Shown one piece after another: positions 34,551 through 42,154 of a DNA stretch of 64,000 nt; the stretch's first letter is position 1, and every line of letters begins with the position of its first letter. The stretch comes from Poriferisodalis sp965116245. GTDB lineage: Bacteria > Actinomycetota > Acidimicrobiia > Acidimicrobiales > Poriferisodalaceae. Under the pieces are notes generated by a model. It was not told the origin of the DNA. It was given only the letters and a program-made list of their open reading frames with translations, and made no database searches. The position numbers were made by a program, and so were the translations under genes. The stretch spans positions 744,001-808,000 of the forward strand of contig OZ220497.1 in the NCBI GenBank assembly GCA_965116245.1, in the 5' to 3' direction.

Positions 34551-35189
34551 CTAGCTAGGGGCCTGCCGGAATGGAAATCCGAGTGCAACCAGCAGGGCCC
34601 GGCCGCCAGCGTCGTTGACGGCGGAGGTGACAAGGGTGATGTCCATGCCACGGACCTGGTTAACGCTGTCGTAGTCAATCTCAGGAAACACAAGCTGCTC
34701 TGTGATTCCGAACGTGTAGTTGCCGTGGCCGTCGAAACTGCGCGGCGACAAGCCCCGGAAGTCGCGGATGCGCGGAATAGCCAATGACACGAGTCGGTCA
34801 TAGAACTCCCACATCCGGTCTCGGCGCATGGTGACCCGAGCGCCGATGGCATTGCCCTCACGCAGCTTGAACCCTGCGATAGAGCGCCGCGCGCGGGTAA
34901 TCGCGGGCCGCTGGCCGCATATACGGCTGAGATCATCCACGGCACCATCAAGCAGCCCGCGGTTTGTCAGCGCCGCGCCTACGCCCATGTTCACGCTGAT
35001 TTTCGTGAGCTTGGGCACCTGCATGATGTTGGGGAGCCCAAGTTCGGCTTGCAACTGAGCGCGCAGGGTGTCGCGATAGAGCACCTTCATACGAGGTTCT
35101 GGCATACGAGGTTCAGGCATACGAGGTTCTGGCAGAGCATCGTTGGCGTCAGAAGGCTGTTCCTGCGGCTGGGTTTCGGTCACGCTCAT
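34551..35189 (-). CDS. rplE: 50S ribosomal protein L5 (uL5)
   Basis: 5S rRNA-binding protein. Core from KVLYRDTLRAQLQAELGLPNIMQVPKLTKISVNMGVG to DIDYDSV-like IDYDSVNQVRGMDITLVTSA. The frame given starts at an ATG overlapping the rplX stop (ATGA) and has 212 residues; about 33 precede the normal start. That extra part ends in the tandem MPEPR repeat, each unit carrying an ATG (35120, 35105, 35090), so true initiation may be at any of these. The 132-bp spacer to rpsN holds degenerate repeats. Confidence 0.95.
   Translation of the reverse strand: MSVTETQPQEQPSDANDALPEPRMPEPRMPEPRMKVLYRDTLRAQLQAELGLPNIMQVPKLTKISVNMGVGAALTNRGLLDGAVDDLSRICGQRPAITRARRSIAGFKLREGNAIGARVTMRRDRMWEFYDRLVSLAIPRIRDFRGLSPRSFDGHGNYTFGITEQLVFPEIDYDSVNQVRGMDITLVTSAVNDAGGRALLVALGFPFRQAPS
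35088..35134. repeat. 15-bp start-codon-containing repeat (x3) at the rplE 5' end
   Basis: Minus-strand unit ATGCCAGAACCTCGT / ATGCCTGAACCTCGT in tandem before ATGAAGGTGCTC. ATGs at 35120, 35105 and 35090 are in frame and encode MPEPR-MPEPR-M. Confidence 0.95.
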
Positions 35190-35524
35190 GGAAGTTCTTC
35201 TCCGGAGGCCCGGTGGTAACGCACTTTGCGACCGCCTTCAAAGCGGAACCCCACACGGCCTGGCTGGCCAGTTCGCGGGCACACCACAGCTACGTTCGAA
35301 ACGTCAATGGGCAACAGGTAGTCAATGATCTGTCCCTCCTGGTTTTGCTGGGAGGGTCGCAGGTGTTTGCGTCCTACGTTCACGCCTTCCACCGTGATGC
35401 GGTGATGCGCCAAGTCCACCGACACCACCTCACCTTCCCTGCCCTTATCGGGGCCGGTGATGACGCGCACGGTGTCGCCTTTTCGGACCCGCAGCCGCGG
35501 TAGCTGGTTTTTCTGGCGTGTCAT
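35186..35524 (-). CDS. rplX: 50S ribosomal protein L24 (uL24)
   Basis: 112 residues from the ATG giving MTRQKNQLPRLRVRKGDTVRVITGPDKGREGEV, the KOW motif. A longer open frame upstream is repeat sequence and unlike L24. C-terminal GRVGFRFEGGRKVRYHRASG is typical. The stop overlaps the rplE ATG. Confidence 0.96.
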   Translation of the reverse strand: MTRQKNQLPRLRVRKGDTVRVITGPDKGREGEVVSVDLAHHRITVEGVNVGRKHLRPSQQNQEGQIIDYLLPIDVSNVAVVCPRTGQPGRVGFRFEGGRKVRYHRASGEELP

Positions 35525-35582
35525 TGCTCTGTTACCGCCGTGGTTGCAGTGTTGTGGGCCGCCATTGCGAAACTCCCGCCAA

Positions 35583-35642
35583 GGGACCTCATCACGGGGG
35601 ACATCATCACAGGGGACATCATCACGGGGGACATCATCACAG
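35583..35642. repeat. 15-bp stop-containing tandem repeat (x4) at the rplN 3' end
   Basis: Plus-strand units GGGACCTCATCACGG, GGGACATCATCACAG, GGGACATCATCACGG, GGGACATCATCACAG. On the minus strand TGA recurs at 35637-35639, 35622, 35607 and 35592, all in the rplN frame. Confidence 0.97.
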
Positions 35643-36005
35643 GACTTCTGGGGCGAGCGACACAATGCGCATAAAGCGCTTGTCGCGCAGCTCACGCCCT
35701 ACTGGGCCGAAGATGCGGGTACCGCGTGGTTGGCGGTTGTTGTCAACCAGCACAGCCGCGTTCTCATCAAAGCGGATATAACTGCCATCGGGACGGCGAC
35801 GCTCTTTGCGCGTGCGCACAACTACGCAGCGCACGACATCGCCCTTGCGTACGCTTGCGCCGGGGATGGCGTCTTTCACAGTGGCTATGAACACGTCACC
35901 GATTGAGGCGTAGCGTCGCCCGGTGCCACCTAGCACGCGGATACAAAGCACCTCGCGGGCACCGGAATTATCGGCGACTCTCAGTCTGGATTCTTGCTGG
36001 ATCAT
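35637..36005 (-). CDS. rplN: 50S ribosomal protein L14 (uL14)
   Basis: 122 residues; MIQQESRLRVADNSGAREVLCIRVLGG and GSYIRFDENAAVLVDNNRQPRGTRIFGPVGRELR are unmistakable. The stop lies inside a 15-bp array. Confidence 0.98.
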   Translation of the reverse strand: MIQQESRLRVADNSGAREVLCIRVLGGTGRRYASIGDVFIATVKDAIPGASVRKGDVVRCVVVRTRKERRRPDGSYIRFDENAAVLVDNNRQPRGTRIFGPVGRELRDKRFMRIVSLAPEVL

Positions 36006-36009
36006 TGCG

Positions 36010-36438
36010 TCACCGCGCTCGTTCGATGATGTCTACGACGCGCCAGCGTTTGGTCTTTGAGACCGGTCGCGTTTCCATGACGCGCACCCGGTCTCCGGGG
36101 CGCGTATCTCCAGCCGGGTCGTGAACGTACAGCTTCTTCGTGCGCTGAACCGTCTTGAAGTAGCGGGGGTGCCGCACGCGCTCAGTCACCGAAACCACCG
36201 CCGTGCAGTCCATCTTGGTGGAGGTGACGATGCCCTCGCGCACCTTGCGCCGATTGCGCTCAGCAACCTGGGCAGCCCCAGCCTCAGGGACCCCAGTCAC
36301 AGCAGGCCCAGTCTCAGCGGCCCCAGTCTCAGCGGCCCCAGCTTCAGGGACTCCAGACCTTGCGACTCCAGTCTCAGCGGCCCCAGTCGCAGCAGGCCCA
36401 GTCTCAGTGGGCCCAGCTTCAGCAGTCCCAGTACTCAT
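36010..36438 (-). CDS. rpsQ: 30S ribosomal protein S17 (uS17) with repeat-encoded N-terminus
   Basis: 142 residues; the normal ~85-residue S17 starts near residue 60 (RNRRKVREGIVTSTKMDCTAVVSVTERVRHPRYFK). Before it are about 57 residues of Ala/Glu/Thr/Gly/Pro repeats (AETGAAETGPAVTGVPEAG type). The ATG overlaps the rpmC stop (ATGA), which supports translation of the extension, although initiation at a later codon cannot be excluded. Confidence 0.95.
   Translation of the reverse strand: MSTGTAEAGPTETGPAATGAAETGVARSGVPEAGAAETGAAETGPAVTGVPEAGAAQVAERNRRKVREGIVTSTKMDCTAVVSVTERVRHPRYFKTVQRTKKLYVHDPAGDTRPGDRVRVMETRPVSKTKRWRVVDIIERAR
36270..36432. repeat. 15-bp in-frame tandem repeats (about 10 units) in rpsQ 5' end
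   Basis: Minus-strand units such as GGGGCCGCTGAGACT, GGGCCTGCTGTGACT, GGAGTCCCTGAAGCT follow each other without spacing, starting a few bases after the rpmC stop. In the rpsQ frame they encode five-residue units. Confidence 0.93.
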
Positions 36439-36719
36439 GAGTGATCTCCTGTTGATGCCGCTGCGGGTGCAGCAGGCGCAGCGGGTGCGGCTGTGTCATG
36501 TGGTGCCTGGGCCTGCAGGTCCGCTGCCGCGATCTCGCGCTCGCGCAGCACGGTGTTTATGCGCGCAATGTCCCGCTTGGTGGCGGACAGTTTCGCCGAG
36601 TTGTCGAGCTGACTTGTGGCGTACGCGAAGCGCAGGTTGAACAGCTCTTTTTTTGCGTTGTCCAGCTCATCCAGAAGCTGGTCGTCGGACAGTGTCCGAA
36701 GTGTCGCGGCAGCCGCCAT
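36435..36719 (-). CDS. rpmC: 50S ribosomal protein L29 (uL29)
   Basis: 94 residues; LRTLSDDQLLDELDNAKKELFNLRFAYATSQLDN and RDIARINTVLREREI are the L29 helices. A Pro/Ala-rich tail (APAAPAAPAAAS) extends beyond the usual ~65 residues. Start and stop both overlap neighbours. Confidence 0.95.
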   Translation of the reverse strand: MAAAATLRTLSDDQLLDELDNAKKELFNLRFAYATSQLDNSAKLSATKRDIARINTVLREREIAAADLQAQAPHDTAAPAAPAAPAAASTGDHS

Positions 36720-37135
36720 CAGATGGCCTCCTCACGGGAGATAACCCGAGCACGTATCGGCAGCTTCTGTATGGCGCGGTCCATCGCGCCACGCGCCAGT
36801 TCGGCATTGACTCCGCCCAGCTCAAACATGACTCGGCCGGGCTTTACTACTGCTACCCACTTCTCGGGATTGCCCTTGCCCGAACCCATGCGAGTCTCGG
36901 CGGGCTTGGCAGTCACCGGTTTGTCGGGGAACACGTTGATCCAGACCTTGCCGCCACGCTTGACATGGCGGGTCATAGCGATACGCGCCGCTTCAATCTG
37001 GCGGGCCGTAATCCAACCTGGTTCCAGCGCCTGAATGCCGTAGTCGCCGAAATGCACAGCAGTGCCGCCCTTGGTGCGGCCTTTCATGCGACCGCGGTGT
37101 GCCTTGCGGTGCTTTACCTTGCGCGGCATCAACAT
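36719..37135 (-). CDS. rplP: 50S ribosomal protein L16 (uL16)
   Basis: 138 residues; MPRKVKHRKAHRGRMKGRTKGGTAVHFGDYGIQALEPGWIT and GKGNPEKWVAVVKPGRVMFELGG are diagnostic. It shares one base with each of the flanking genes (TGATG-type junctions). Confidence 0.98.
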   Translation of the reverse strand: MLMPRKVKHRKAHRGRMKGRTKGGTAVHFGDYGIQALEPGWITARQIEAARIAMTRHVKRGGKVWINVFPDKPVTAKPAETRMGSGKGNPEKWVAVVKPGRVMFELGGVNAELARGAMDRAIQKLPIRARVISREEAI

Positions 37136-38022
37136 CAGTCGTCTCCAGGCCGAAAGTTGGGTGTTTGAGACTGGTCGCGTGTGGCCCTCTCGATCTGCTC
37201 TTCTTCTTCCAGCAGGCGTTCGAATTCGGGGTCGGCCTCGCGCAGCAGCGGGGCGGGCTCCGCGGACGGATCCTCGATTTCCCCCCGGCGACCTGCTGAG
37301 GAAACAACGCCGCCCACAGGAGCGTCGCTGCCCGAAGTCTGGCCTGCGGCCATGGCCGCCTCACGGTGAATGCGCTCGTCAGAGGAGACCTTGTAAGGGA
37401 GGATGTCGCCCTTGTAGAGCCACACCTTGACACCGATGCGTCCGGCTGTGGTGCGGGCCTCGCGGAATCCGTAGTCAATGTCTGCCCGCAGCGTGTGCAG
37501 CGGCACGCGGCCTTCGCGGTACCACTCGGTGCGGGCCATTTCCGAGCCGCCCAACCGACCCGAGCACTGGACCCGAATGCCGAGGGCACCGGCCTTTTGA
37601 GCGTTCTGCACGGCACGCTTCATGGCTCGTCGAAATGCGACGCGCCCAGCAAGCTGATCCGCTACGCCTTGAGCAACCAGGGCAGCCTCAAGTTCGGGCT
37701 GCTTGATTTCCTGGATGTTTAGCTGGACTTTAGGATTCCCGGAGATCTTGCTGAGCTTTGTTCGCAGGCGATCGGCCTCGCTTCCTCGGCGGCCGATGAC
37801 AATGCCCGGACGGGCCGTATGCACGTCAATCCGCAAGCGGTCACGAGTTCGTTCCACCTCGATGCGGCTGATCGCCGCATGCGGCAGCTCGGTTCGCAGA
37901 AAGTCTCGAATCTTCCAGTCTTCAATGAGGTAGTCCTGGTACTCCTTGTCGGCGTACCAACGAGACTTCCAGTCGCTGGTGACTCCCAACCGGAAACCGT
38001 ACGGGTTGACCTTCTGACCCAT
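37135..38022 (-). CDS. rpsC: 30S ribosomal protein S3 (uS3)
   Basis: 295 residues; MGQKVNPYGFRLGVTSDWKSRWYA, the KH domain RPGIVIGRRGSEADRLR and WYREGRVPLHTLRADIDYG. The C-terminal ~80 residues are acidic and low-complexity (EFERLLEEEEQIERA), a tail also long in other actinobacteria. Confidence 0.97.
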   Translation of the reverse strand: MGQKVNPYGFRLGVTSDWKSRWYADKEYQDYLIEDWKIRDFLRTELPHAAISRIEVERTRDRLRIDVHTARPGIVIGRRGSEADRLRTKLSKISGNPKVQLNIQEIKQPELEAALVAQGVADQLAGRVAFRRAMKRAVQNAQKAGALGIRVQCSGRLGGSEMARTEWYREGRVPLHTLRADIDYGFREARTTAGRIGVKVWLYKGDILPYKVSSDERIHREAAMAAGQTSGSDAPVGGVVSSAGRRGEIEDPSAEPAPLLREADPEFERLLEEEEQIERATRDQSQTPNFRPGDD

Positions 38023-38024
38023 GG

Positions 38025-38771
38025 CTACTTGCTTTCTTCTTCTTCGGGGTTTAAGCCGGAGGTGGCGTCCGAGCCCGCATCGGAGCCTGAAGTGGCACCG
38101 GCGTCGGTGGCATCGGCGTCGGTGGCAGCAGCATCGGCGGTGGCAGCAGCAGCTTCGGTGGCAGCAGCAGCGTCGGCATCATCGGCGCTGGTGGCATCGG
38201 CATCGGCGACAGCATCGGTGTCGGCAACAGCATCCGCTGCAGAGGTTTGGGTGGATGCCTCAGCGGCGGCCTCGGCAGGTTCCTGCGCGGGAGTATCGCT
38301 AGCAGGGCCAGCGGCGCGACTGGCGGCGACGCGAGCTGCTCGAGCAGCGGCCGCGGTTTGTGAACCAGAAGCTGCGAGGCGAGTCTCGCGCATCTCCAGC
38401 TCTTCGGTGCTGAGCTGCGCCACTATCACCGTGATGTGACAGGTCTGTTTGAAGATGCGGGTCGCACGACCGCGCGCTCTCGGACGCCAACGCTTGATGA
38501 CTGGGCCTTCGTCCGCCCAGCACTCGGCCACGTATAGCTCCTCAGCATCAAGCTGTTCGTTGTTGGTGGCGTTGGCCACTGCGCTTTCAAGCACCTTGGA
38601 CACCACCTCAGCGGCACCCCGCTCGCAAAAGCGGAGCCGGTCCCTGGCGAGCCCCAAGTCCTCATCGCGAATGAGGTTCAGCACCACTCGAGCCTTCGAG
38701 GCCGACAGGCGGGCGTATTTCAGCTTGGCTTTCGCGCCAGCGATGAGGTCAAGATTGATTAGTCCGCTCAT
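38025..38771 (-). CDS. rplV: 50S ribosomal protein L22 (uL22) with long acidic Ala/Asp tail
   Basis: 248 residues, about twice the normal size. Residues 1-120 are L22 (KYARLSASKARVVLNLIR, CWADEGPVIKRWRPRARGRATRI, HITVIVAQ). The remaining ~125 residues are a low-complexity tail of Ala, Asp, Thr and Ser (ADTDAVADADATSADDADA type) encoded by degenerate short repeats. L22 lines the peptide exit tunnel; a tail of this kind would start outside the tunnel on the ribosome surface. Confidence 0.96.
   Translation of the reverse strand: MSGLINLDLIAGAKAKLKYARLSASKARVVLNLIRDEDLGLARDRLRFCERGAAEVVSKVLESAVANATNNEQLDAEELYVAECWADEGPVIKRWRPRARGRATRIFKQTCHITVIVAQLSTEELEMRETRLAASGSQTAAAARAARVAASRAAGPASDTPAQEPAEAAAEASTQTSAADAVADTDAVADADATSADDADAAAATEAAAATADAAATDADATDAGATSGSDAGSDATSGLNPEEEESK
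38050..38262. repeat. Degenerate GGTGGCAGCAGC/GGCATCGG repeats encoding the L22 tail
   Basis: Short (6-18 bp) variants of GGCATCGGCGTCGGTGGCAGCAGC recur in frame over about 210 bp. Confidence 0.8.
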
Positions 38772-39049
38772 CGACGCCTACCGCCGCGCTCTTGGCCAGC
38801 GTGGAACCTGAATGTCCGCGTCGGAGCAAACTCGCCCAACTTGTGGCCGACCATCGACTCAGTGACATAGACGGGCAGGTGCTTGCGTCCATCGTGAACT
38901 GCGATGGTGTGACCGATCATCTCTGGGATGATCGTGGAGCGCCGACTCCACGTCTTGATGACTTTGCGCTCGCCACTCTCGTTAAGTGCGTCGACTTTTG
39001 AGAGCAGGTGATCGTCAACGAACGGTCCCTTCTTGAGACTGCGCGGCAT
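38768..39049 (-). CDS. rpsS: 30S ribosomal protein S19 (uS19)
   Basis: 93 residues from the ATG with GGAGGT 6 nt upstream (MPRSLKKGPFVDDHLL). SRRSTIIPEMIGHTIAVHDGRKHLPVYVTESMVGHKLGEFAPTR is standard. A longer open frame overlapping rplB is not used. The stop overlaps rplV. Confidence 0.97.
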   Translation of the reverse strand: MPRSLKKGPFVDDHLLSKVDALNESGERKVIKTWSRRSTIIPEMIGHTIAVHDGRKHLPVYVTESMVGHKLGEFAPTRTFRFHAGQERGGRRR

Positions 39050-39053
39050 CGCT

Positions 39054-39890
39054 CTACCTCCGTGACCCGCGCGTCCGGCGACGGCGGACGATGAGGTCGT
39101 TGGACTTACGATTGTTAGATCGAGTGCGGCCTTCGGGCTTCCCCCACGGCGATACCGGGTGACGACCGCCTGAGGACTTGCCTTCACCGCCGCCCAGCGG
39201 ATGATCTACGGGGTTCATGGCCACACCGCGCGACTGGGGCCTCACGCCCTTGTAGCGATTGCGGCCAGCCTTACCAATCTTGATTAGGTCTGCTTCGGCG
39301 TTGCCGACCGAGCCGATGGTGGCACGACAATCAATCGGCACTCGACGCATCTCCGTGGAGGGCAGACGCAAGGTGGCGTAGGCGCCCTCCTTGGCCACGA
39401 GCTGCACGCTGGCGCCCGCGGCCCGTGCCATGCGGCCGCCAGCGCCAGGCTTTAGTTCCACGTTATGCACGGTGGTGCCAACTGGCACGTACCGCAGCGG
39501 CATGGCGTTGCCGACACGCACCTCCGCTTGGGGGCCGTTCGCAAGCTTGTCGCCTACCTTCAGCCCCGCAGGCGCCAAGATGTAGCGCTTCTCTCCGTCG
39601 TGGTAGTGCAGCAACGCAATCCTTGCGTTGCGGTTGGGGTCGTATTCGATGGTTGCAACTGTGGCGGGTACGCCGTCTTTGTTGCGTCGGACATCGATTA
39701 CGCGGTAGCGCTGCTTGTGACCGCCACCCCGGTGACGAGAGGTCTTGCGGCCGTAGCTGTTGCGACCGCCAGTGGAATGCTGCTTAGCGATTAGCGAACG
39801 CTCAGGCTTGGTGGCAGTGATGTCCGCGAAGTCGGAGACTGTCTGGAACCTTCGACCGGGACTGGTCGGTTTGCGTACTCGAATACCCAT
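39054..39890 (-). CDS. rplB: 50S ribosomal protein L2 (uL2)
   Basis: 278 residues; GGRNSYGRKTSRHRGGGHKQRYRVIDVRR and the peptidyl-transferase-proximal end GVAMNPVDHPLGGGEGKSSGGRHPVSPWG. Normal length, no repeat insert. Confidence 0.98.
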   Translation of the reverse strand: MGIRVRKPTSPGRRFQTVSDFADITATKPERSLIAKQHSTGGRNSYGRKTSRHRGGGHKQRYRVIDVRRNKDGVPATVATIEYDPNRNARIALLHYHDGEKRYILAPAGLKVGDKLANGPQAEVRVGNAMPLRYVPVGTTVHNVELKPGAGGRMARAAGASVQLVAKEGAYATLRLPSTEMRRVPIDCRATIGSVGNAEADLIKIGKAGRNRYKGVRPQSRGVAMNPVDHPLGGGEGKSSGGRHPVSPWGKPEGRTRSNNRKSNDLIVRRRRTRGSRR

Positions 39891-39900
39891 GACGCCCTAG

Positions 39901-40191
39901 CTAAGAATTGAAGATCTGGATCGAGTCGCCCTCAGCGAGGGTGACGATGGCCCGCTTGGTGTCTGGCCGCTTGCCTGTCGTGTTGCTGCGGCGGTTGCGG
40001 CGGGTCTTGCCCTTGCGATTCAGCGTGTTGACCTTGGCAACCTTGACATCGAAGATCGACTCAACGGCTTGGCGGATCTCCGGTTTGCTGGCAGACGGGT
40101 GAACGCGGAATACGTAGATGCCGTCCTCTAGGAAGTCGTAGGACTTTTCCGAGACCACGGGGGCGATCAAAACGTCGCGGGGGTCCTTCAC
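39901..40191 (-). CDS. rplW: 50S ribosomal protein L23 (uL23)
   Basis: 96 residues; DPRDVLIAPVVSEKSYDFLEDGIYVFRVHPSASKPEIRQAVESIFDVKVAKVNTLNRKGKTRR. It forms the exit-tunnel docking site. ATG overlaps the rplD stop. Confidence 0.97.
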   Translation of the reverse strand: MKDPRDVLIAPVVSEKSYDFLEDGIYVFRVHPSASKPEIRQAVESIFDVKVAKVNTLNRKGKTRRNRRSNTTGKRPDTKRAIVTLAEGDSIQIFNS

Positions 40192-40961
40192 GGTTCCTCG
40201 CCCTCGCTCTGGTCTGTGTCCTCACTCGCAGTATCGGCCGAAGGCCCAGCATCACCAGTAAGCCCAGCATCGCTAGTAAGCCCAGCATCGCTGGTAGGAC
40301 CAGGATCACTGGTAGGCAAAGTGTCGCGGGTGAATACCAGCCAATCCGAGCGCAAGATGTCGTAAGCGTTGAGTTCGGTCACGTCCACCGAATGCACCGA
40401 CGGCAGGTTGCGGAAGCTGCGATCGGCGGTTTGGTGCTGCGAGCCTTGGCCCAAAATCACCAGAACCTGTCCGCTTAGGGACAGGTTCTCAAGAACATTA
40501 ATGGCGTCCTTCGTGCGCGGTGTAGCGAATCGCCATTGGTCAACAACTACTACCCGCTCGCTGCGAGCGCGGTCGCTGAGAGCAGACCGCAACGCCAGAC
40601 GCACGGTCTTGCGGTTGATCTTCTTGCGGTAGTCACGCGGCTTAGGACCGTGTGCCACTCCGCCGCCGACCCACTGTGGCGAGCGGGTTGAGCCTTGACG
40701 AGCCCGACCGGTGCCCTTTTGACGCCAAGGTTTAGCGCCGCCGCCACGCACTTCCGCACGAGTAAGCGTGCTGTGAGAGCCGCTTCGACGGGCTGCCAAC
40801 TGAGCCACGACCGCCTGGTGAAGGGCCGCCATGTTCGGCTCAATGCCAAAGATGGCCTCGTCAAGCTCCACTGTCCCCGCAACACCACCTTCAGGGGTGC
40901 GGACATCAATCGTCAGAGACATCGGCGTAAGAGACATCCGCGTAGGAGACATCGGCCTCAA
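40188..40961 (-). CDS. rplD: 50S ribosomal protein L4 (uL4) with repeat-encoded ends
   Basis: 257 residues. The core is intact: ARRSGSHSTLTRAEVRGGGAKPWRQKGTGRARQGSTRSPQWVGGGVAHGPKPRDYRKKI. At the N-terminus three 15-bp units each carry an ATG (MSPTR, MSLTP, MSLTI), so the true start is unclear; the outermost ATG overlaps the rplC stop. The C-terminal ~45 residues are an acidic tail from an 18-bp repeat (PTSDAG/LTSDAG units). Confidence 0.96.
   Translation of the reverse strand: MRPMSPTRMSLTPMSLTIDVRTPEGGVAGTVELDEAIFGIEPNMAALHQAVVAQLAARRSGSHSTLTRAEVRGGGAKPWRQKGTGRARQGSTRSPQWVGGGVAHGPKPRDYRKKINRKTVRLALRSALSDRARSERVVVVDQWRFATPRTKDAINVLENLSLSGQVLVILGQGSQHQTADRSFRNLPSVHSVDVTELNAYDILRSDWLVFTRDTLPTSDPGPTSDAGLTSDAGLTGDAGPSADTASEDTDQSEGEEP
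40242..40313. repeat. 18-bp tandem repeat (x4) encoding the L4 tail
   Basis: Plus-strand units AGGCCCAGCATCACCAGT, AAGCCCAGCATCGCTAGT, AAGCCCAGCATCGCTGGT, AGGACCAGGATCACTGGT; in frame in rplD. Confidence 0.95.
40916..40961. repeat. 15-bp start-codon-containing repeat (x3) at the rplD 5' end
   Basis: Minus-strand ATGTCTCCTACGCGG, ATGTCTCTTACGCCG, ATGTCTCTGACGATT. ATGs at 40952, 40937 and 40922 are in frame; the array begins next to the rplC stop. Confidence 0.93.
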
Positions 40962-41611
40962 CCTTCGGCCCTAGCCGGTGCTTTGACCGCGTTGCGAACT
41001 ATGACGGTGCCGCCCTTAGGCCCGGGCACCGAGCCACGCACGAGCAGCAGGCCGCTTTCGGCGTCAGCCTCAACGACCGTGAGATTGAGCGTGGTCACCT
41101 TCGCTGCGCCCATGCGTCCGGCCATGCGGGTGCCCTTGAATACCCGCGAGGGTGTGGCGCAAGCACCGATAGCTCCGGGAGCCCGATGCACCAGATGCGC
41201 GCCGTGGCTGGCTCGCTGACCCGAGAAGTTGTGTCGCTTCATGGTGCCAGCGAAGCCCTTGCCCTTGGAAGTGGCCGTGACATCTACAAGCTCGCCAGAA
41301 TCAAAGAGGTCGGCACCGAGTTCGGTGCCGACCGTTACTTCGCTCACATCGTCGAGCCGGAGTTCTACGAGACTTACGCCGGGCTGCATTCCGGCCCGCT
41401 CATAGTGACCCATGGTGGGCTTGTTGAGTTTGCGGGCCTCGCGGTGGCCGTAGGTGACCTGGACCGCGGTATAGCCGTCTTGCTCTGTGGTGCGAACACG
41501 AGTGACCCGACAGTCGTCAACGCGCAGCACAGTGACTGGGACGACCCGATTGTTGTCGTCCCAGAGTTGTGTCATGCCGACCTTAGTGGCGACGAGCGCC
41601 TTGTTCGCCAT
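40958..41611 (-). CDS. rplC: 50S ribosomal protein L3 (uL3)
   Basis: 217 residues; NKALVATKVGMTQLWDDNNRVVPVTVL and TSKGKGFAGTMKRHNFSGQRASHGAHLVHRAPGAIG, GTRMAGRMGA. It is first of the contiguous S10 run here, because rpsJ is displaced about 7.8 kb upstream; it therefore needs its own promoter in the 41612-42154 spacer. Confidence 0.98.
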   Translation of the reverse strand: MANKALVATKVGMTQLWDDNNRVVPVTVLRVDDCRVTRVRTTEQDGYTAVQVTYGHREARKLNKPTMGHYERAGMQPGVSLVELRLDDVSEVTVGTELGADLFDSGELVDVTATSKGKGFAGTMKRHNFSGQRASHGAHLVHRAPGAIGACATPSRVFKGTRMAGRMGAAKVTTLNLTVVEADAESGLLLVRGSVPGPKGGTVIVRNAVKAPARAEG

Positions 41612-42154
41612 GTGCGCGTCTCTCTCGTAATGGCTTTCACCATGCGAACGCTCCGCACGGGCTGGCCGGCGGAGCGGTTCTGAAAGTTATGCCGACCGGT
41701 TCCGCGTGCGCTCTGCGTAGCTGCATTACGCACCCGGCCTAGCCGGACGTCGGTTCGGCGCAGGACACCCCACGCCGCGAGCGAGCGAGGCTAGCGGCAG
41801 GCGCTGCACACTCCAACCTGATATCTCAAGTTGGCCTAGACACGATCCGTTGGCCTAAACAAGATCCGGTTGGCCTAGACACGATCCGGACGCGGCGAAC
41901 ACCGTCTGGCACAACTATCGTCCGCTGCCGGGGGCTGGTACTGCTTGTCGGTTCTAGTCACCTTGTCATTGCTAGTCAGTCATTGCTAGTCACCGCCCGG
42001 TCGCCGAATTCCCAATACGTCAGTTTCCCAGTACGTCAGTTGCCGATAAAACCAACAGGGCTAACCGAGCCAACAGATCTAACGGGGCCAGCAGAGCCGA
42101 CTCACCACGAAAGCCAATTCACCACTTCACCACAAAATAGGGAGACTCCCGCAG
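41612..42154. other. 543-bp divergent spacer between rplC and the molybdenum hydroxylase genes
   Basis: No convincing gene. It must hold the rplC (minus) and hydroxylase (plus) promoters, which I could not assign with confidence. It contains several short tandem arrays: ~20-bp GTTGGCCTAGACACGATCC units (41830-41889), CATTGCTAGTCA (about 41966-41995), and CCCAGTACGTCAGTTGCC-type units (about 42005-42050). Confidence 0.7.
41830..41889. repeat. 19-21 bp tandem repeat (x3) upstream of rplC
   Basis: GTTGGCCTAGACACGATCC, GTTGGCCTAAACAAGATCCG and GTTGGCCTAGACACGATCCG in tandem, about 220 bp upstream of rplC. Confidence 0.92.

Noticed and set aside
35525..35695. N-terminal 57-codon extension of rplX
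   Set aside because: The sequence is the 15-bp array at the rplN end translated by chance; L24 starts normally at the ATG at 35524.
39050..39187. 46-codon N-terminal extension of rpsS
   Set aside because: It overlaps rplB, and the internal ATG has a strong GGAGGT ribosome site and the family N-terminus.
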